DNA from: Chromatiales bacterium
Lineage (GTDB): Bacteria; Pseudomonadota; Gammaproteobacteria; JAGRCI01
Assembly (NCBI GenBank): GCA_020445565.1
Contig: JAGRGI010000096.1
Location: forward strand, 23,017 to 87,016
Length of the DNA: 64,000 nt
Direction of reading: 5' to 3'
The translations under genes and the position numbers were made by a program. The notes beneath the pieces are model-generated. The model ran no database searches, was not told where the DNA came from, and saw only the letters and a program-made list of their open reading frames with translations. Positions 1 through 7,897 of the stretch are shown one piece after another. Each line of letters begins with the position of its first letter. Within the stretch, counting starts at the first letter, position 1.

Positions 1-284
1 TTGATGCCCACGTCCACCAGAGCGCTCAGAATGCCGACCACCGTAGGAGCCGGCGTCGCGATTACTGCCAGGTCCACGCCATGACGCAAATCTTTCGGAC
101 CCTGAAGGCAGGCAACCGAGTGAATCTGTTTGTGTTTTGGATTCACCGGTATGAGTTCTCCCTTATAACCCCCTTCGAGCAGGTTGCGGAACACGATTCC
201 GCCCACGGAGTCCTCCCGCTCGCTGGCGCCGAAGACGGCGACGGACGCGGGTTCAAACATTGCATTCAGTTCATGTATATCCAC
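1..284 (-). CDS. ADP-forming acyl-CoA synthetase / protein acetyltransferase, N-terminal part (cut by window edge)
   Basis: Only the first 94 codons are present; the gene runs off the left edge. The translation opens VDIHELNAMFEPASVAVFGA, the typical start of the CoA-binding Rossmann domain shared by ADP-forming acetyl-CoA synthetases and Pat/YfiQ-type GNAT protein acetyltransferases. A GTG start at 284 is chosen because AAGG lies about 7 nt upstream and the family usually begins about eight residues before the FxPxSVAVxGAS motif. An in-frame ATG at 260 would cut into that motif region. It is divergent from the HDAC-family gene at 418. Whether a GNAT domain follows cannot be seen here. Confidence 0.72.
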   Translation of the reverse strand, partial: MDIHELNAMFEPASVAVFGASEREDSVGGIVFRNLLEGGYKGELIPVNPKHKQIHSVACLQGPKDLRHGVDLAVIATPAPTVVGILSALVDVGI

Positions 285-417
285 GCATGCACCTTGATTG
301 AAACCAAAAAAGCCTTCGAAGCTCCCGGAATCCGGGCGAACCCTTGCCTGTGCCGACTTCTCGCTACTTGCGATGTGCTAAGTTGTTCCGCAGGCCCTGT
401 GAAAAAGAGCGAACGGC

Positions 418-1332
418 ATGATAGCGCTGATCTCCCATGAGGATTGTGCACTGCATCAAATGGGATTGGAACACCCTGAACAACCGGCACGCCTGGATGC
501 CATCCATGATCGACTGATCAGCTCCAATCTGAGCATGGTGCTGTTCGAGCACGATGCGCCCCTGGCGACCCGCGAGCAGTTGGAACGAGCGCACGATCCG
601 GAGTATGTCGCCGAGATCTTTGCGGTGTCTCCCAAGGAGGGGAGTGTCTGGTTGGACGGCGACACCTCCATGAATCCCCACAGTCTCAACGCTGCGCTGC
701 GAGCTGCAGGGGCGGCGGTACACGGTGTGGATCTGGTCATGCATGGGCCCTGTCAGGTGGCTTTCTGCAATGTTCGGCCGCCGGGCCACCATGCTGAACA
801 CAATCGGGCCATGGGTTTTTGCATCTTCAACAACATCGCCGTGGGCGCGGCCCACGCCATGGCGCACTATGGGCTGGAACGGGTAGCCATCGTGGATTTT
901 GACGTCCATCACGGCAACGGCACCGAGGACATCTTTGCCGACGAGCCGAGAGTACTGTTTTGCAGCACCTTCCAGAGCCCGTTCTATCCCTTCAAGGGAG
1001 CCGACACGGTCAGCGACCACATCATCAATTGCCCCCTGCCTGCGGGCACCGACAGTCAGGGCTTCCGGGCAGCCGTTACGGATCGCTGGCTGCCCGCCCT
1101 CACTAATTTCCAACCCGAGTTGCTGATGATCTCCGCCGGCTTCGACGCCCATATCGCCGACGAGATGGCCCATTTCCGCCTGATGGAGGCGGACTACACC
1201 TGGGTCACCCTGGAACTGCGGCAGATCGCCGACCAGTATGCCAAGGGCCGTATCGTGTCCTCATTGGAAGGGGGGTACGATTTGGGTGCTTTGGGTCGCA
1301 GTGTGTATGCGCACCTGAATGCGCTTTTTTGA
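418..1332 (+). CDS. HDAC-family (class II-like) deacetylase / acetylpolyamine amidohydrolase
   Basis: 304-residue zinc-dependent deacetylase of the arginase/deacetylase fold. The active-site signature is complete: PPGHHAE with the His pair at 124-125, VDFDVHHGNG giving zinc ligands Asp162 and His164, SAGFDAH giving Asp243, and the transition-state Tyr287 in GGYDLG. Bacterial members remove acetyl groups from lysines, polyamines or other amines; the substrate cannot be told from sequence. There is no signal peptide, so it is cytoplasmic. Its divergent neighbour is an acetyltransferase/acyl-CoA synthetase-type gene, which fits a role in reversible acetylation. Confidence 0.9.
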   Translation: MIALISHEDCALHQMGLEHPEQPARLDAIHDRLISSNLSMVLFEHDAPLATREQLERAHDPEYVAEIFAVSPKEGSVWLDGDTSMNPHSLNAALRAAGAAVHGVDLVMHGPCQVAFCNVRPPGHHAEHNRAMGFCIFNNIAVGAAHAMAHYGLERVAIVDFDVHHGNGTEDIFADEPRVLFCSTFQSPFYPFKGADTVSDHIINCPLPAGTDSQGFRAAVTDRWLPALTNFQPELLMISAGFDAHIADEMAHFRLMEADYTWVTLELRQIADQYAKGRIVSSLEGGYDLGALGRSVYAHLNALF

Positions 1333-1376
1333 GGTGCTGCCGGCCTTGTGCCGCAGTGATCGATCCCGGACTTGTC

Positions 1377-1403
1377 CCTGCCAGGGTTTCAGACCCCGGC
1401 AGG
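1377..1403. terminator. Hairpin between convergent genes, likely bidirectional terminator
   Basis: Outer arms CCTGCC / GGCAGG and inner arms GGGT / ACCC form a stem with an A-C mismatch and a 5-nt loop, followed by TTT on the plus strand. It sits in the 88-bp gap between the converging deacetylase gene and the SUMF1-like gene. The U-run is weak, so termination efficiency is uncertain. Confidence 0.45.
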
Positions 1404-1420
1404 TTTGAAATGCGGTGAGA

Positions 1421-2227
1421 TTACGTACCATCCGCCGCGCAGCGGAAACCAATGGAACCGTAGATTCCTTCGCCCTGTTCCGGCCATTTGGTGTTACGGA
1501 AGGAACTGCGCAGATTGGGGCGGTTTTCATCCCATGAACCGCCGCGTACCACGCGGCGCTGGCCTCTGGGCGGGCCATCCAGGTTCCCCTTGGCGTAATG
1601 GTTCTCGATAGCGCCCGGGCCATACCAATTGGCGATCCATTCTCCGGCGTTGCCGTGCATATCGAAGATGCCCAGTGCATTGGCGGGGCGGCTGGCCACG
1701 GGCCAGGTCGCGTCGCGCCCGCATCCGTCCGGTTCGGTGGCCGATGGCGTCGGACTGATCTCGTCGAGTATCGCGTGCGTGCAATCGGCTTCTTGTCCCC
1801 AGGGATAGGGGCCGCTGGTGCCGCCGCGGGCGGCCTTTTCCCATTCCGCCTCGCGGGGCAGGCGGGCACCCACCCAGTGGCAATAGTCTTGTGCCTGGCC
1901 CCAATCCAGACAGTTTACCGGGTGATCGTCGCGTGCCGGATTGTCGTAGTTGCAGTAGTGTGTGGTCTGCATGCCATAGGGCCGCGAGCAGGCTCCCGCC
2001 GTTACGCAGGTACGATATTCGGCCACGGTCACCTCTTTGCGATCGATCTGGAAGGCCGGCACGTTCACCCGGATGCCGCCCGGCGGACCTTCGTCCGATT
2101 CGCATCGCGGGTCGTCAGGCGAACACCCCATCGAAAATGCCCCGGCCGGCACGTTCACCCGGTCCGCGCTCTGGCCAGTGCCCGGGAACAGTATGGCAAC
2201 AAGCGCCAAGAGGTAAGGTGTCCGCAT
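1421..2227 (-). CDS. Exported SUMF1/FGE-sulfatase-domain protein
   Basis: 268 residues. The start at 2227 (MRTPYLLAL) follows a GGAGGAG Shine-Dalgarno site; a longer frame begins upstream without support. A signal peptide (about residues 1-20) is followed by one formylglycine-generating-enzyme-like domain: VPAGAFSMG near the start, LPREAEWEKAARGG in the middle, and GNAGEWIANW and RVVRGGSW near the end. The copper-binding cysteine expected just after RGGSF in true sulfatase-activating enzymes is absent (RGGSWDEN), and no sulfatase gene is nearby. It is therefore better described as a SUMF1-like, C-type-lectin-fold protein of unknown role than as an active FGE. Confidence 0.82.
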   Translation of the reverse strand: MRTPYLLALVAILFPGTGQSADRVNVPAGAFSMGCSPDDPRCESDEGPPGGIRVNVPAFQIDRKEVTVAEYRTCVTAGACSRPYGMQTTHYCNYDNPARDDHPVNCLDWGQAQDYCHWVGARLPREAEWEKAARGGTSGPYPWGQEADCTHAILDEISPTPSATEPDGCGRDATWPVASRPANALGIFDMHGNAGEWIANWYGPGAIENHYAKGNLDGPPRGQRRVVRGGSWDENRPNLRSSFRNTKWPEQGEGIYGSIGFRCAADGT

Positions 2228-2370
2228 GGTCTCCTCCGTTGTTGTGGATGTGGTTACAGGACCGGCAAGCACGCTCGTTCATTGCAAGTGAAATTGGCCC
2301 TCTGTCCGAAAAGGGTAGAACCCAGGTGTTACACTTGCCCGAATTCACCTTTCAGCGACGGAGCCCACGG

Positions 2371-3495
2371 ATGTTTCGATCACCGCCCCGGATCTTGGCT
2401 ACCCTGGCCTGTATCGCCCTGTCTGCGGGTTGCGGCACCCCCCCCGAGGCGCCGCCACCCGAGGCTGCCGGGCGTCCGGTGAAGACCGTCGTCGTCAGCG
2501 AGGCGGCCACCGAGGTGTCCAGACGTTTCCCGGCTCGCATCGAAGCGGCGCAACGGGCTGAACTGGCCTTCCGTGTGTCGGGCAGGATCAGCGAACTTTC
2601 CGTAAAGGAAGGCGACAGGGTTCGCAAGGGACAGACGCTGGCGGAGCTGGACCCGAAGGATTACCAGATCGCCCTCAGCAACAAGCAGGCGCGCTTCGAC
2701 AACGCCCGCAAGAATTACAACCGGGCCAAGGGTCTGGTCGAAAAGGGGCATATCTCCAAGATGGATTTCGATAGCCTGGAGGCGGAATACAAGAGCGCCC
2801 TGGCGTCGCTGGACGCCGCACGCCAGGACATGGCTTACACCCGCATCGAGGCTCCGTTTGCCGGCACCATCGCGAGCCGAATGGTGGATCGGTTCGAAGA
2901 GGTGCAGGCCAAACAGACGGTGTTGATCCTGGTGGATGTGAGCGGGCTGGAGGTGCAGTTCGAGGTGCCGGAGGGCATGCTGCGAGGCTTTCGTTCGCGC
3001 ATTGTGGACGAAGAACAGCGCCACAGGGCCGTCCGTGCCTTTGTGAGTTTCGACGATCTGCCCGGCAGTCGTACACCGATCCGTTTCAAGGAGATCGCCA
3101 ATCAAGCGGATGCCAACACGCAGACCTTCACCGTCACTTACACCATGGACCAGGTGGGCAATCAGGCCGTGTTACCAGGAATGACCGCTACCGTCACGGT
3201 TGAGCGGGATAGCGGAGACCCGGAAAACGCGCAATTCGCCATCCCCGCCACCGCCGTTATTGGTGACTACCGGCTCAACCCCCGCGTCTGGGCGGTGGAC
3301 GAAACCACGCTCACCACCCATGCACGCCCTGTCACCCTGGGCGAACTGCGCGGTGACCGCATCAACGTCACCGAGGGCTTGCAAGCCGGGATGCGTATCG
3401 TGGTTGCCGGTGCCTCTTTCGTCAGCGAGGGCATGAAAGTGAGTCTGCTCCCGCAGCACGAGCAGGCCGCGCCACGCGCCAGTGATCCGCATTGA
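2371..3495 (+). CDS. RND efflux periplasmic adaptor (membrane fusion) lipoprotein
   Basis: 374 residues. The start at 2371 gives a lipoprotein signal with lipobox LSAG-C21; the open frame extends upstream but has no better start. The biotinyl-lipoyl-like half-motifs (FRVSGRISELSVKEGDRVRKG and RIEAPFAGTIASR) flank an alpha-helical hairpin of about 70 residues, followed by beta-barrel and membrane-proximal domains, as in AcrA/MexA-type adaptors. It would connect the inner-membrane pump encoded next to an outer-membrane channel. The stop is 1 bp before the ATG chosen for the pump gene, so the two are co-translated. No TolC-type channel gene is in the window; substrates cannot be inferred. Confidence 0.9.
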   Translation: MFRSPPRILATLACIALSAGCGTPPEAPPPEAAGRPVKTVVVSEAATEVSRRFPARIEAAQRAELAFRVSGRISELSVKEGDRVRKGQTLAELDPKDYQIALSNKQARFDNARKNYNRAKGLVEKGHISKMDFDSLEAEYKSALASLDAARQDMAYTRIEAPFAGTIASRMVDRFEEVQAKQTVLILVDVSGLEVQFEVPEGMLRGFRSRIVDEEQRHRAVRAFVSFDDLPGSRTPIRFKEIANQADANTQTFTVTYTMDQVGNQAVLPGMTATVTVERDSGDPENAQFAIPATAVIGDYRLNPRVWAVDETTLTTHARPVTLGELRGDRINVTEGLQAGMRIVVAGASFVSEGMKVSLLPQHEQAAPRASDPH

Positions 3496-3496
3496 C

Positions 3497-6400
3497 ATGA
3501 ACATCGGCGAGTATTCGGTCAGAACACCGGTGGTCTCCTGGTTGTTGGTTGTCGTTCTGGTGGCCGGCGGTGTCTGGGGCTTTCGGGGCATGGGCAAGCT
3601 GGAGGACCCGGCCTTCACCGTCAAACAGGCGAAGATCATCACCCGCTATCCCGGTGCGTCGGCCCAGCAGGTGCGCGATGAGGTGGCCTATCCCATTGAG
3701 GATGCCCTGCAACGCATGGAGCAGTTGGACAAGATCAAGATGTCCGTGTCCCGGCCCGGTGTGTCCGACATTGTCGTGGAGTTCAAGGACACCTACCGGG
3801 GCGACGATTTCCCCAACATCTACGATGAGCTGCGCCGTCGTATCGCGGACATCGGCTCGCGCCTTCCTGCCGGGGCCGACGAGCCGCTGATCATTGACGA
3901 ATTCGGCGATGTTTACGGGGTTTATTACGCCCTGACCGGCGAGGGTTACAGCTGGCGCGATCTCTGGAATTTCGCCGACCTGCTCAAGCGTGAACTGGTA
4001 CTGGTGCCGGGCGTGCGCAAGATCACCATCGCCGGCCAGCAGCAGGAAGTGGTGTATGTGGAGATCTCCCGCGCCCATCTTGGCGAACTGGGGATCGCGC
4101 CAAACCAGATCGCCCAACTGTTGGTGTCGCAAAACGTCGTCGCCGATGCCGGCCAGGTGCGGGTAGACGGGCAGTATTTGCGCATCGAGCCCAGCGGAGA
4201 ACTGCGCTCTGCCGCCGCGATCGGCGAGGTGCTGATCGGTTCCAACGACAAAAAACTCATCTATCTTAAGGACGTTGCTAACATCCAGCGCGCCTACCTG
4301 GAACAACCGCGCCAACTCTACTATGCCAATGGCAAACCGGCGCTCACCATCGGCATCTCCATGCTCAATGGAGAGAATGTGGTGGAGGTCGGGCGTCGTC
4401 TGCGAAGCCGTATCGCCCAGCTACAGGCGCTCACGCCTTTGGGGATGGAGCTACAGGAGATCTACAACCAGCCAGTCGAGGTGGAGAGCTCCGTCTCGGG
4501 CTTTCTGGTCAATGTCGGTCAGGCGGTCGCCATCGTCATCGGCGTTCTGCTGCTGTTCATGGGACTGCGGGTTGGTCTGATCATCGGCTTGGTATTGCTG
4601 ATCACCGTGGCCGGTACGCTTTTCATCATGAAGCTGCACGGCATCGAACTGCAACGGATCTCCCTGGGAGCGCTGGTCATCGCCCTGGGTATGCTGGTGG
4701 ACAACGCCATTGTGGTGGCCGAGGGCATGTTGGTGCGTATGCGGGCCGGCGCGGACGCCGCCAGCGCCGCACGCGAGACCGTCGGCAAAAACGTCTGGGC
4801 GCTGTTGGGTGGGACCTTGATCGGCATCCTCGCGTTCTCCGCCATCGGCCTGTCGCCGGATTCCACCGGCGAGTTCACCGCATCCCTTTTCTACGTCATC
4901 CTGTACTCGCTACTGCTCTCCTGGCTCACCGCGATATCCACCACGCCCTTGCTTTGCGCCCTGTTGTTGCGTCCCGGCAAGACCGCGGCCGAACCGAAAG
5001 ATCCCTACCAAGGCGTGTTGTTTCGCGGTTTTCGCGCCATCGTTGCGTTCGCCCTGTGCTGGCGGGTCTTCACCGTGTTGGCCGTGCTCGGCCTGTTCGT
5101 GGCTTCCCTGCTTGGATTCGGCAATGTAAAGAACGCTTTTTTCCCGGCATCCAACACCCCGCTGCTGTTCGTCGACCTCTGGGAAGCGGAGGGAACGGAC
5201 ATCGAGCAGACCCGCGCCGACACCTTGAAAGTGAGCGAATACCTGCGTTCCCTGGAGGGCGTAAAACTGACCGCCAGCAGCATCGGGGGTCCCCATCAAC
5301 GTTTCACGCTGGTGTACGACGCCAAGGAGACCTCGCCGGTCTATGCCCAAGTGGTCGTGGCCGCGGACAGCCTGGAACGGATCGCCGAGATTCGCCCAGC
5401 CTTGCAGGACTTCCTGGCCCAAAACCTGCCGGACGTGGACCCGCTGATTAAATCCCTGCGCATCGGTCCGGGCCGTGACGCCAAGATCGAGGTCCGTTTT
5501 CAAGGGCCCGACGATGCTGAACTGCGAAGACTTTCCGAGCTTGCCATGGACATCATGCGCAACGATCCGCGCTCACGAGACATTCGTGACGATTGGCGCC
5601 AGCCGGCCAAGATGGTTCGTCCCGCGTTCAACGAGGCCATGGGCCGTCAACTGGGCATATCCCGCGAGGAACTCGCCGATGCCCTCAAATTCGGCTTCGA
5701 CGGCCTGACCGTGGGCAGCTACAGAGACGGCAACCTCAACCTGCCCATCGTATTACGCGCGCCGGAACAGGAACGCGGGAGTGCCGATAGCCTTCGCGAT
5801 ATCCAGGTATGGAGTCCGGCCCTGGCCCAAGCCGTCCCCATCGGGCAGGTCGTCACCGAGTTTCCGGTTTATTTCGAAAACACCGTCATACGCGCCCGCA
5901 ACCGGGTAAAGACCATCACGGCCTCCTGCAATTCCAGCGAGGAATTGGCGACCCCACTGTTCGAAACCCTCAAACCCCGGATCGAAGCTCTCGAACTCCC
6001 GCCGGGCTACAGTCTGGACTGGGGCGGTGAATTCGAGGACTCCAGCAAGGCGCAGGGGGCCCTTTTCTCCGCCCTGCCAGTGGGCTTCCTGCTGATGATC
6101 CTCACCAGCATTCTGTTGTTCGGCAAACTGCGTCAACCGCTGATCATCTGGATCACCGTCCCCCTGGCCCTGGTCGGCATCACCGCCGGCCTGCTCGGCG
6201 CCAACGGCGCCTTCGACTTCATGTCCCTGCTCGGTGCCTTGTCCCTGATCGGCCTGTTGATCAAGAACGCCATCGTGCTGATTGAAGAGATCGATCAGCA
6301 AATCGACGGCGGCAAGGAACCCTACACCGCGATTCTGGACTCCACCGTCAGCCGGCTACGACCCGTGGTGTTGGCGGCCGCCACCACCATCCTGGGGTTG

Positions 6401-6538
6401 ATTCCGTTGCTGAAGGACGTGTTCTTCGTGAATATGTCCATAACGATCATGGCCGGCCTGGGCTTTGCCACCGTACTGACCCTGGTGTTCGTGCCGACTC
6501 TTTATGCGATCTTGTTCGGGGTGCGTCATCGCGTCTGA
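3497..6538 (+). CDS. RND-family efflux pump permease
   Basis: 1,013 residues, normal for a HAE1-type RND pump: TM1 near residues 12-30, two large periplasmic loops and two bundles of six further helices. The TM4 proton-relay motif is visible as LGMLVDNAIVVAEGM. The ATG at 3497 is chosen; a GTG at 3482 overlapping the adaptor gene is the alternative. Together with the adjacent adaptor it forms an AcrAB-like inner-membrane unit that must borrow an outer-membrane channel encoded elsewhere. The family also includes biocide, solvent, dye and lipid exporters, so no drug can be named. Confidence 0.92.
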   Translation: MNIGEYSVRTPVVSWLLVVVLVAGGVWGFRGMGKLEDPAFTVKQAKIITRYPGASAQQVRDEVAYPIEDALQRMEQLDKIKMSVSRPGVSDIVVEFKDTYRGDDFPNIYDELRRRIADIGSRLPAGADEPLIIDEFGDVYGVYYALTGEGYSWRDLWNFADLLKRELVLVPGVRKITIAGQQQEVVYVEISRAHLGELGIAPNQIAQLLVSQNVVADAGQVRVDGQYLRIEPSGELRSAAAIGEVLIGSNDKKLIYLKDVANIQRAYLEQPRQLYYANGKPALTIGISMLNGENVVEVGRRLRSRIAQLQALTPLGMELQEIYNQPVEVESSVSGFLVNVGQAVAIVIGVLLLFMGLRVGLIIGLVLLITVAGTLFIMKLHGIELQRISLGALVIALGMLVDNAIVVAEGMLVRMRAGADAASAARETVGKNVWALLGGTLIGILAFSAIGLSPDSTGEFTASLFYVILYSLLLSWLTAISTTPLLCALLLRPGKTAAEPKDPYQGVLFRGFRAIVAFALCWRVFTVLAVLGLFVASLLGFGNVKNAFFPASNTPLLFVDLWEAEGTDIEQTRADTLKVSEYLRSLEGVKLTASSIGGPHQRFTLVYDAKETSPVYAQVVVAADSLERIAEIRPALQDFLAQNLPDVDPLIKSLRIGPGRDAKIEVRFQGPDDAELRRLSELAMDIMRNDPRSRDIRDDWRQPAKMVRPAFNEAMGRQLGISREELADALKFGFDGLTVGSYRDGNLNLPIVLRAPEQERGSADSLRDIQVWSPALAQAVPIGQVVTEFPVYFENTVIRARNRVKTITASCNSSEELATPLFETLKPRIEALELPPGYSLDWGGEFEDSSKAQGALFSALPVGFLLMILTSILLFGKLRQPLIIWITVPLALVGITAGLLGANGAFDFMSLLGALSLIGLLIKNAIVLIEEIDQQIDGGKEPYTAILDSTVSRLRPVVLAAATTILGLIPLLKDVFFVNMSITIMAGLGFATVLTLVFVPTLYAILFGVRHRV

Positions 6539-6555
6539 GCCGGTTTGCCTCCAGC

Positions 6556-7812
6556 TCAATTCACCGCCCGACGCATCTTTCCAACAGCGAGTTTGAAATA
6601 GCTCAGCATGCGGCTTTCCAGTTGACGCATTTCCTGGCTGTCACAGGTGAATTGTTGCATCGAGCCGGTCATGGCCGTCAGGGCGTCGGTCAGTCGGATC
6701 GCGCCCGGTTTTCCCAGGAAGAGATCGGTCATGACGGCGTTGCCTTTCTCGATGTCGCCCATGTGTTCCCAGATGTATTGGTGGCGATGATTGATATGAA
6801 ACTTGTCGGTAACCGACCATCCGGGGGATCGGGAAAGCACCTGGCCTAGGCCGTTCTTGGTGACCCATTCGTATTCCCGCGTGCGGGTGTAGATCAGGGG
6901 ATTTCCGTCCATACACTTGGGGTAGGCGTGTTCGTAGTACAGAACGTAGGCGCCGGCCACCGAGGTCACCATGCTCAGGTTGGCGGCCGCGGACTGCAAT
7001 TTCTGGCCGAACTGTTGGGAGCCCTGCTTGCCGAAAAACAGGCGTGCCAGCCCGTCGGTCGCCGAGCCCTTGTACAGGGACATGACCTCGGAAAAGGATT
7101 GCGAGAACATCCGGTCATAGGCCGCCAGCGCATCGCGATCGTCCACATAGAGGGCATTGAGATAGGCGGCGCCCTGGCCGCGAAACGGCCCGCTGTCGGC
7201 GTGTTTGCTGACCAGTGCGATCCGGTTTTGAGCTTCTATCTCCGCTTGCCGGGTCCGCTCCTCCTGGAGGCGGGCGAGTTGCTCGCGGCGCGCCAGTGCG
7301 GCGGCCCTGGCGTCGGTGCGCCGTTGGGCCGCATTCTCCGCGGCGGCGACTTGCTGTTGCCGTCTCGCCTTCAGACTGGCGTAGGGCTGGGTGTTTACCG
7401 TCTGGATGGCGGAAAGCCACTGGGCAAAGTCGCTGCCACGGGCGCGTTTTACCCGATCGGGCAGATCGGCGAAGGGAACGGTGACAAAGTACCTGACCCA
7501 CAGCTCCTTGCTGCAATCTGTCAGTGACCGATGGATCGATGCGCGTTGGCTATCGGACATTTGGGCGTAGGTATCGCCCCAAACCTCGCGCATGATGTCG
7601 TCATGAAACGCCGGTGCGATCAGTTGCCGTACCTGTTGATGCTGTAGCCGGTTGAAATCCGCCCCCGAGCCCCATTCGTTCATTACCGCCATCCAGCGCT
7701 CGACCTTCGGGCATTCGTCGCCGAACCAGCCAGCCAGGGTTGCTTTCGCGGGAGTCAACAGCGCAAACGCCAAAACCCAGGCCCACCGATAGCTGTACGG
7801 TTTCTGGTACAT
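6556..7812 (-). CDS. Exported protein of unknown function with central coiled coil
   Basis: 418 residues, not recognised. It has a probable signal peptide (hydrophobic segment about residues 10-27 ending AKATLAG). A highly charged Gln/Arg/Glu/Ala-rich helix around residues 145-200 should form a coiled coil. It is followed by a segment with several Tyr and Cys residues (YYEHAYPKCMDGNP) and a C-terminal helix. It is monocistronic, convergent with the RND pump gene and separated by 85 bp from rapA upstream. A periplasmic or membrane-associated location is inferred; no catalytic motif is evident. Confidence 0.7.
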   Translation of the reverse strand: MYQKPYSYRWAWVLAFALLTPAKATLAGWFGDECPKVERWMAVMNEWGSGADFNRLQHQQVRQLIAPAFHDDIMREVWGDTYAQMSDSQRASIHRSLTDCSKELWVRYFVTVPFADLPDRVKRARGSDFAQWLSAIQTVNTQPYASLKARRQQQVAAAENAAQRRTDARAAALARREQLARLQEERTRQAEIEAQNRIALVSKHADSGPFRGQGAAYLNALYVDDRDALAAYDRMFSQSFSEVMSLYKGSATDGLARLFFGKQGSQQFGQKLQSAAANLSMVTSVAGAYVLYYEHAYPKCMDGNPLIYTRTREYEWVTKNGLGQVLSRSPGWSVTDKFHINHRHQYIWEHMGDIEKGNAVMTDLFLGKPGAIRLTDALTAMTGSMQQFTCDSQEMRQLESRMLSYFKLAVGKMRRAVN

Positions 7813-7897
7813 CGCGATTTTCCGGATTTCGTTAAGGGAGTTTGTGGATTGCTTCAGCCATTGTCGACCCCGTGCCGGCTCAGCGCGGGGACCTGAT

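Noticed and set aside
1891..2370. 160-codon upstream extension of the RND adaptor frame
   Set aside because: It is antisense to the SUMF1-like gene, and the lipoprotein signal begins at ATG 2371.
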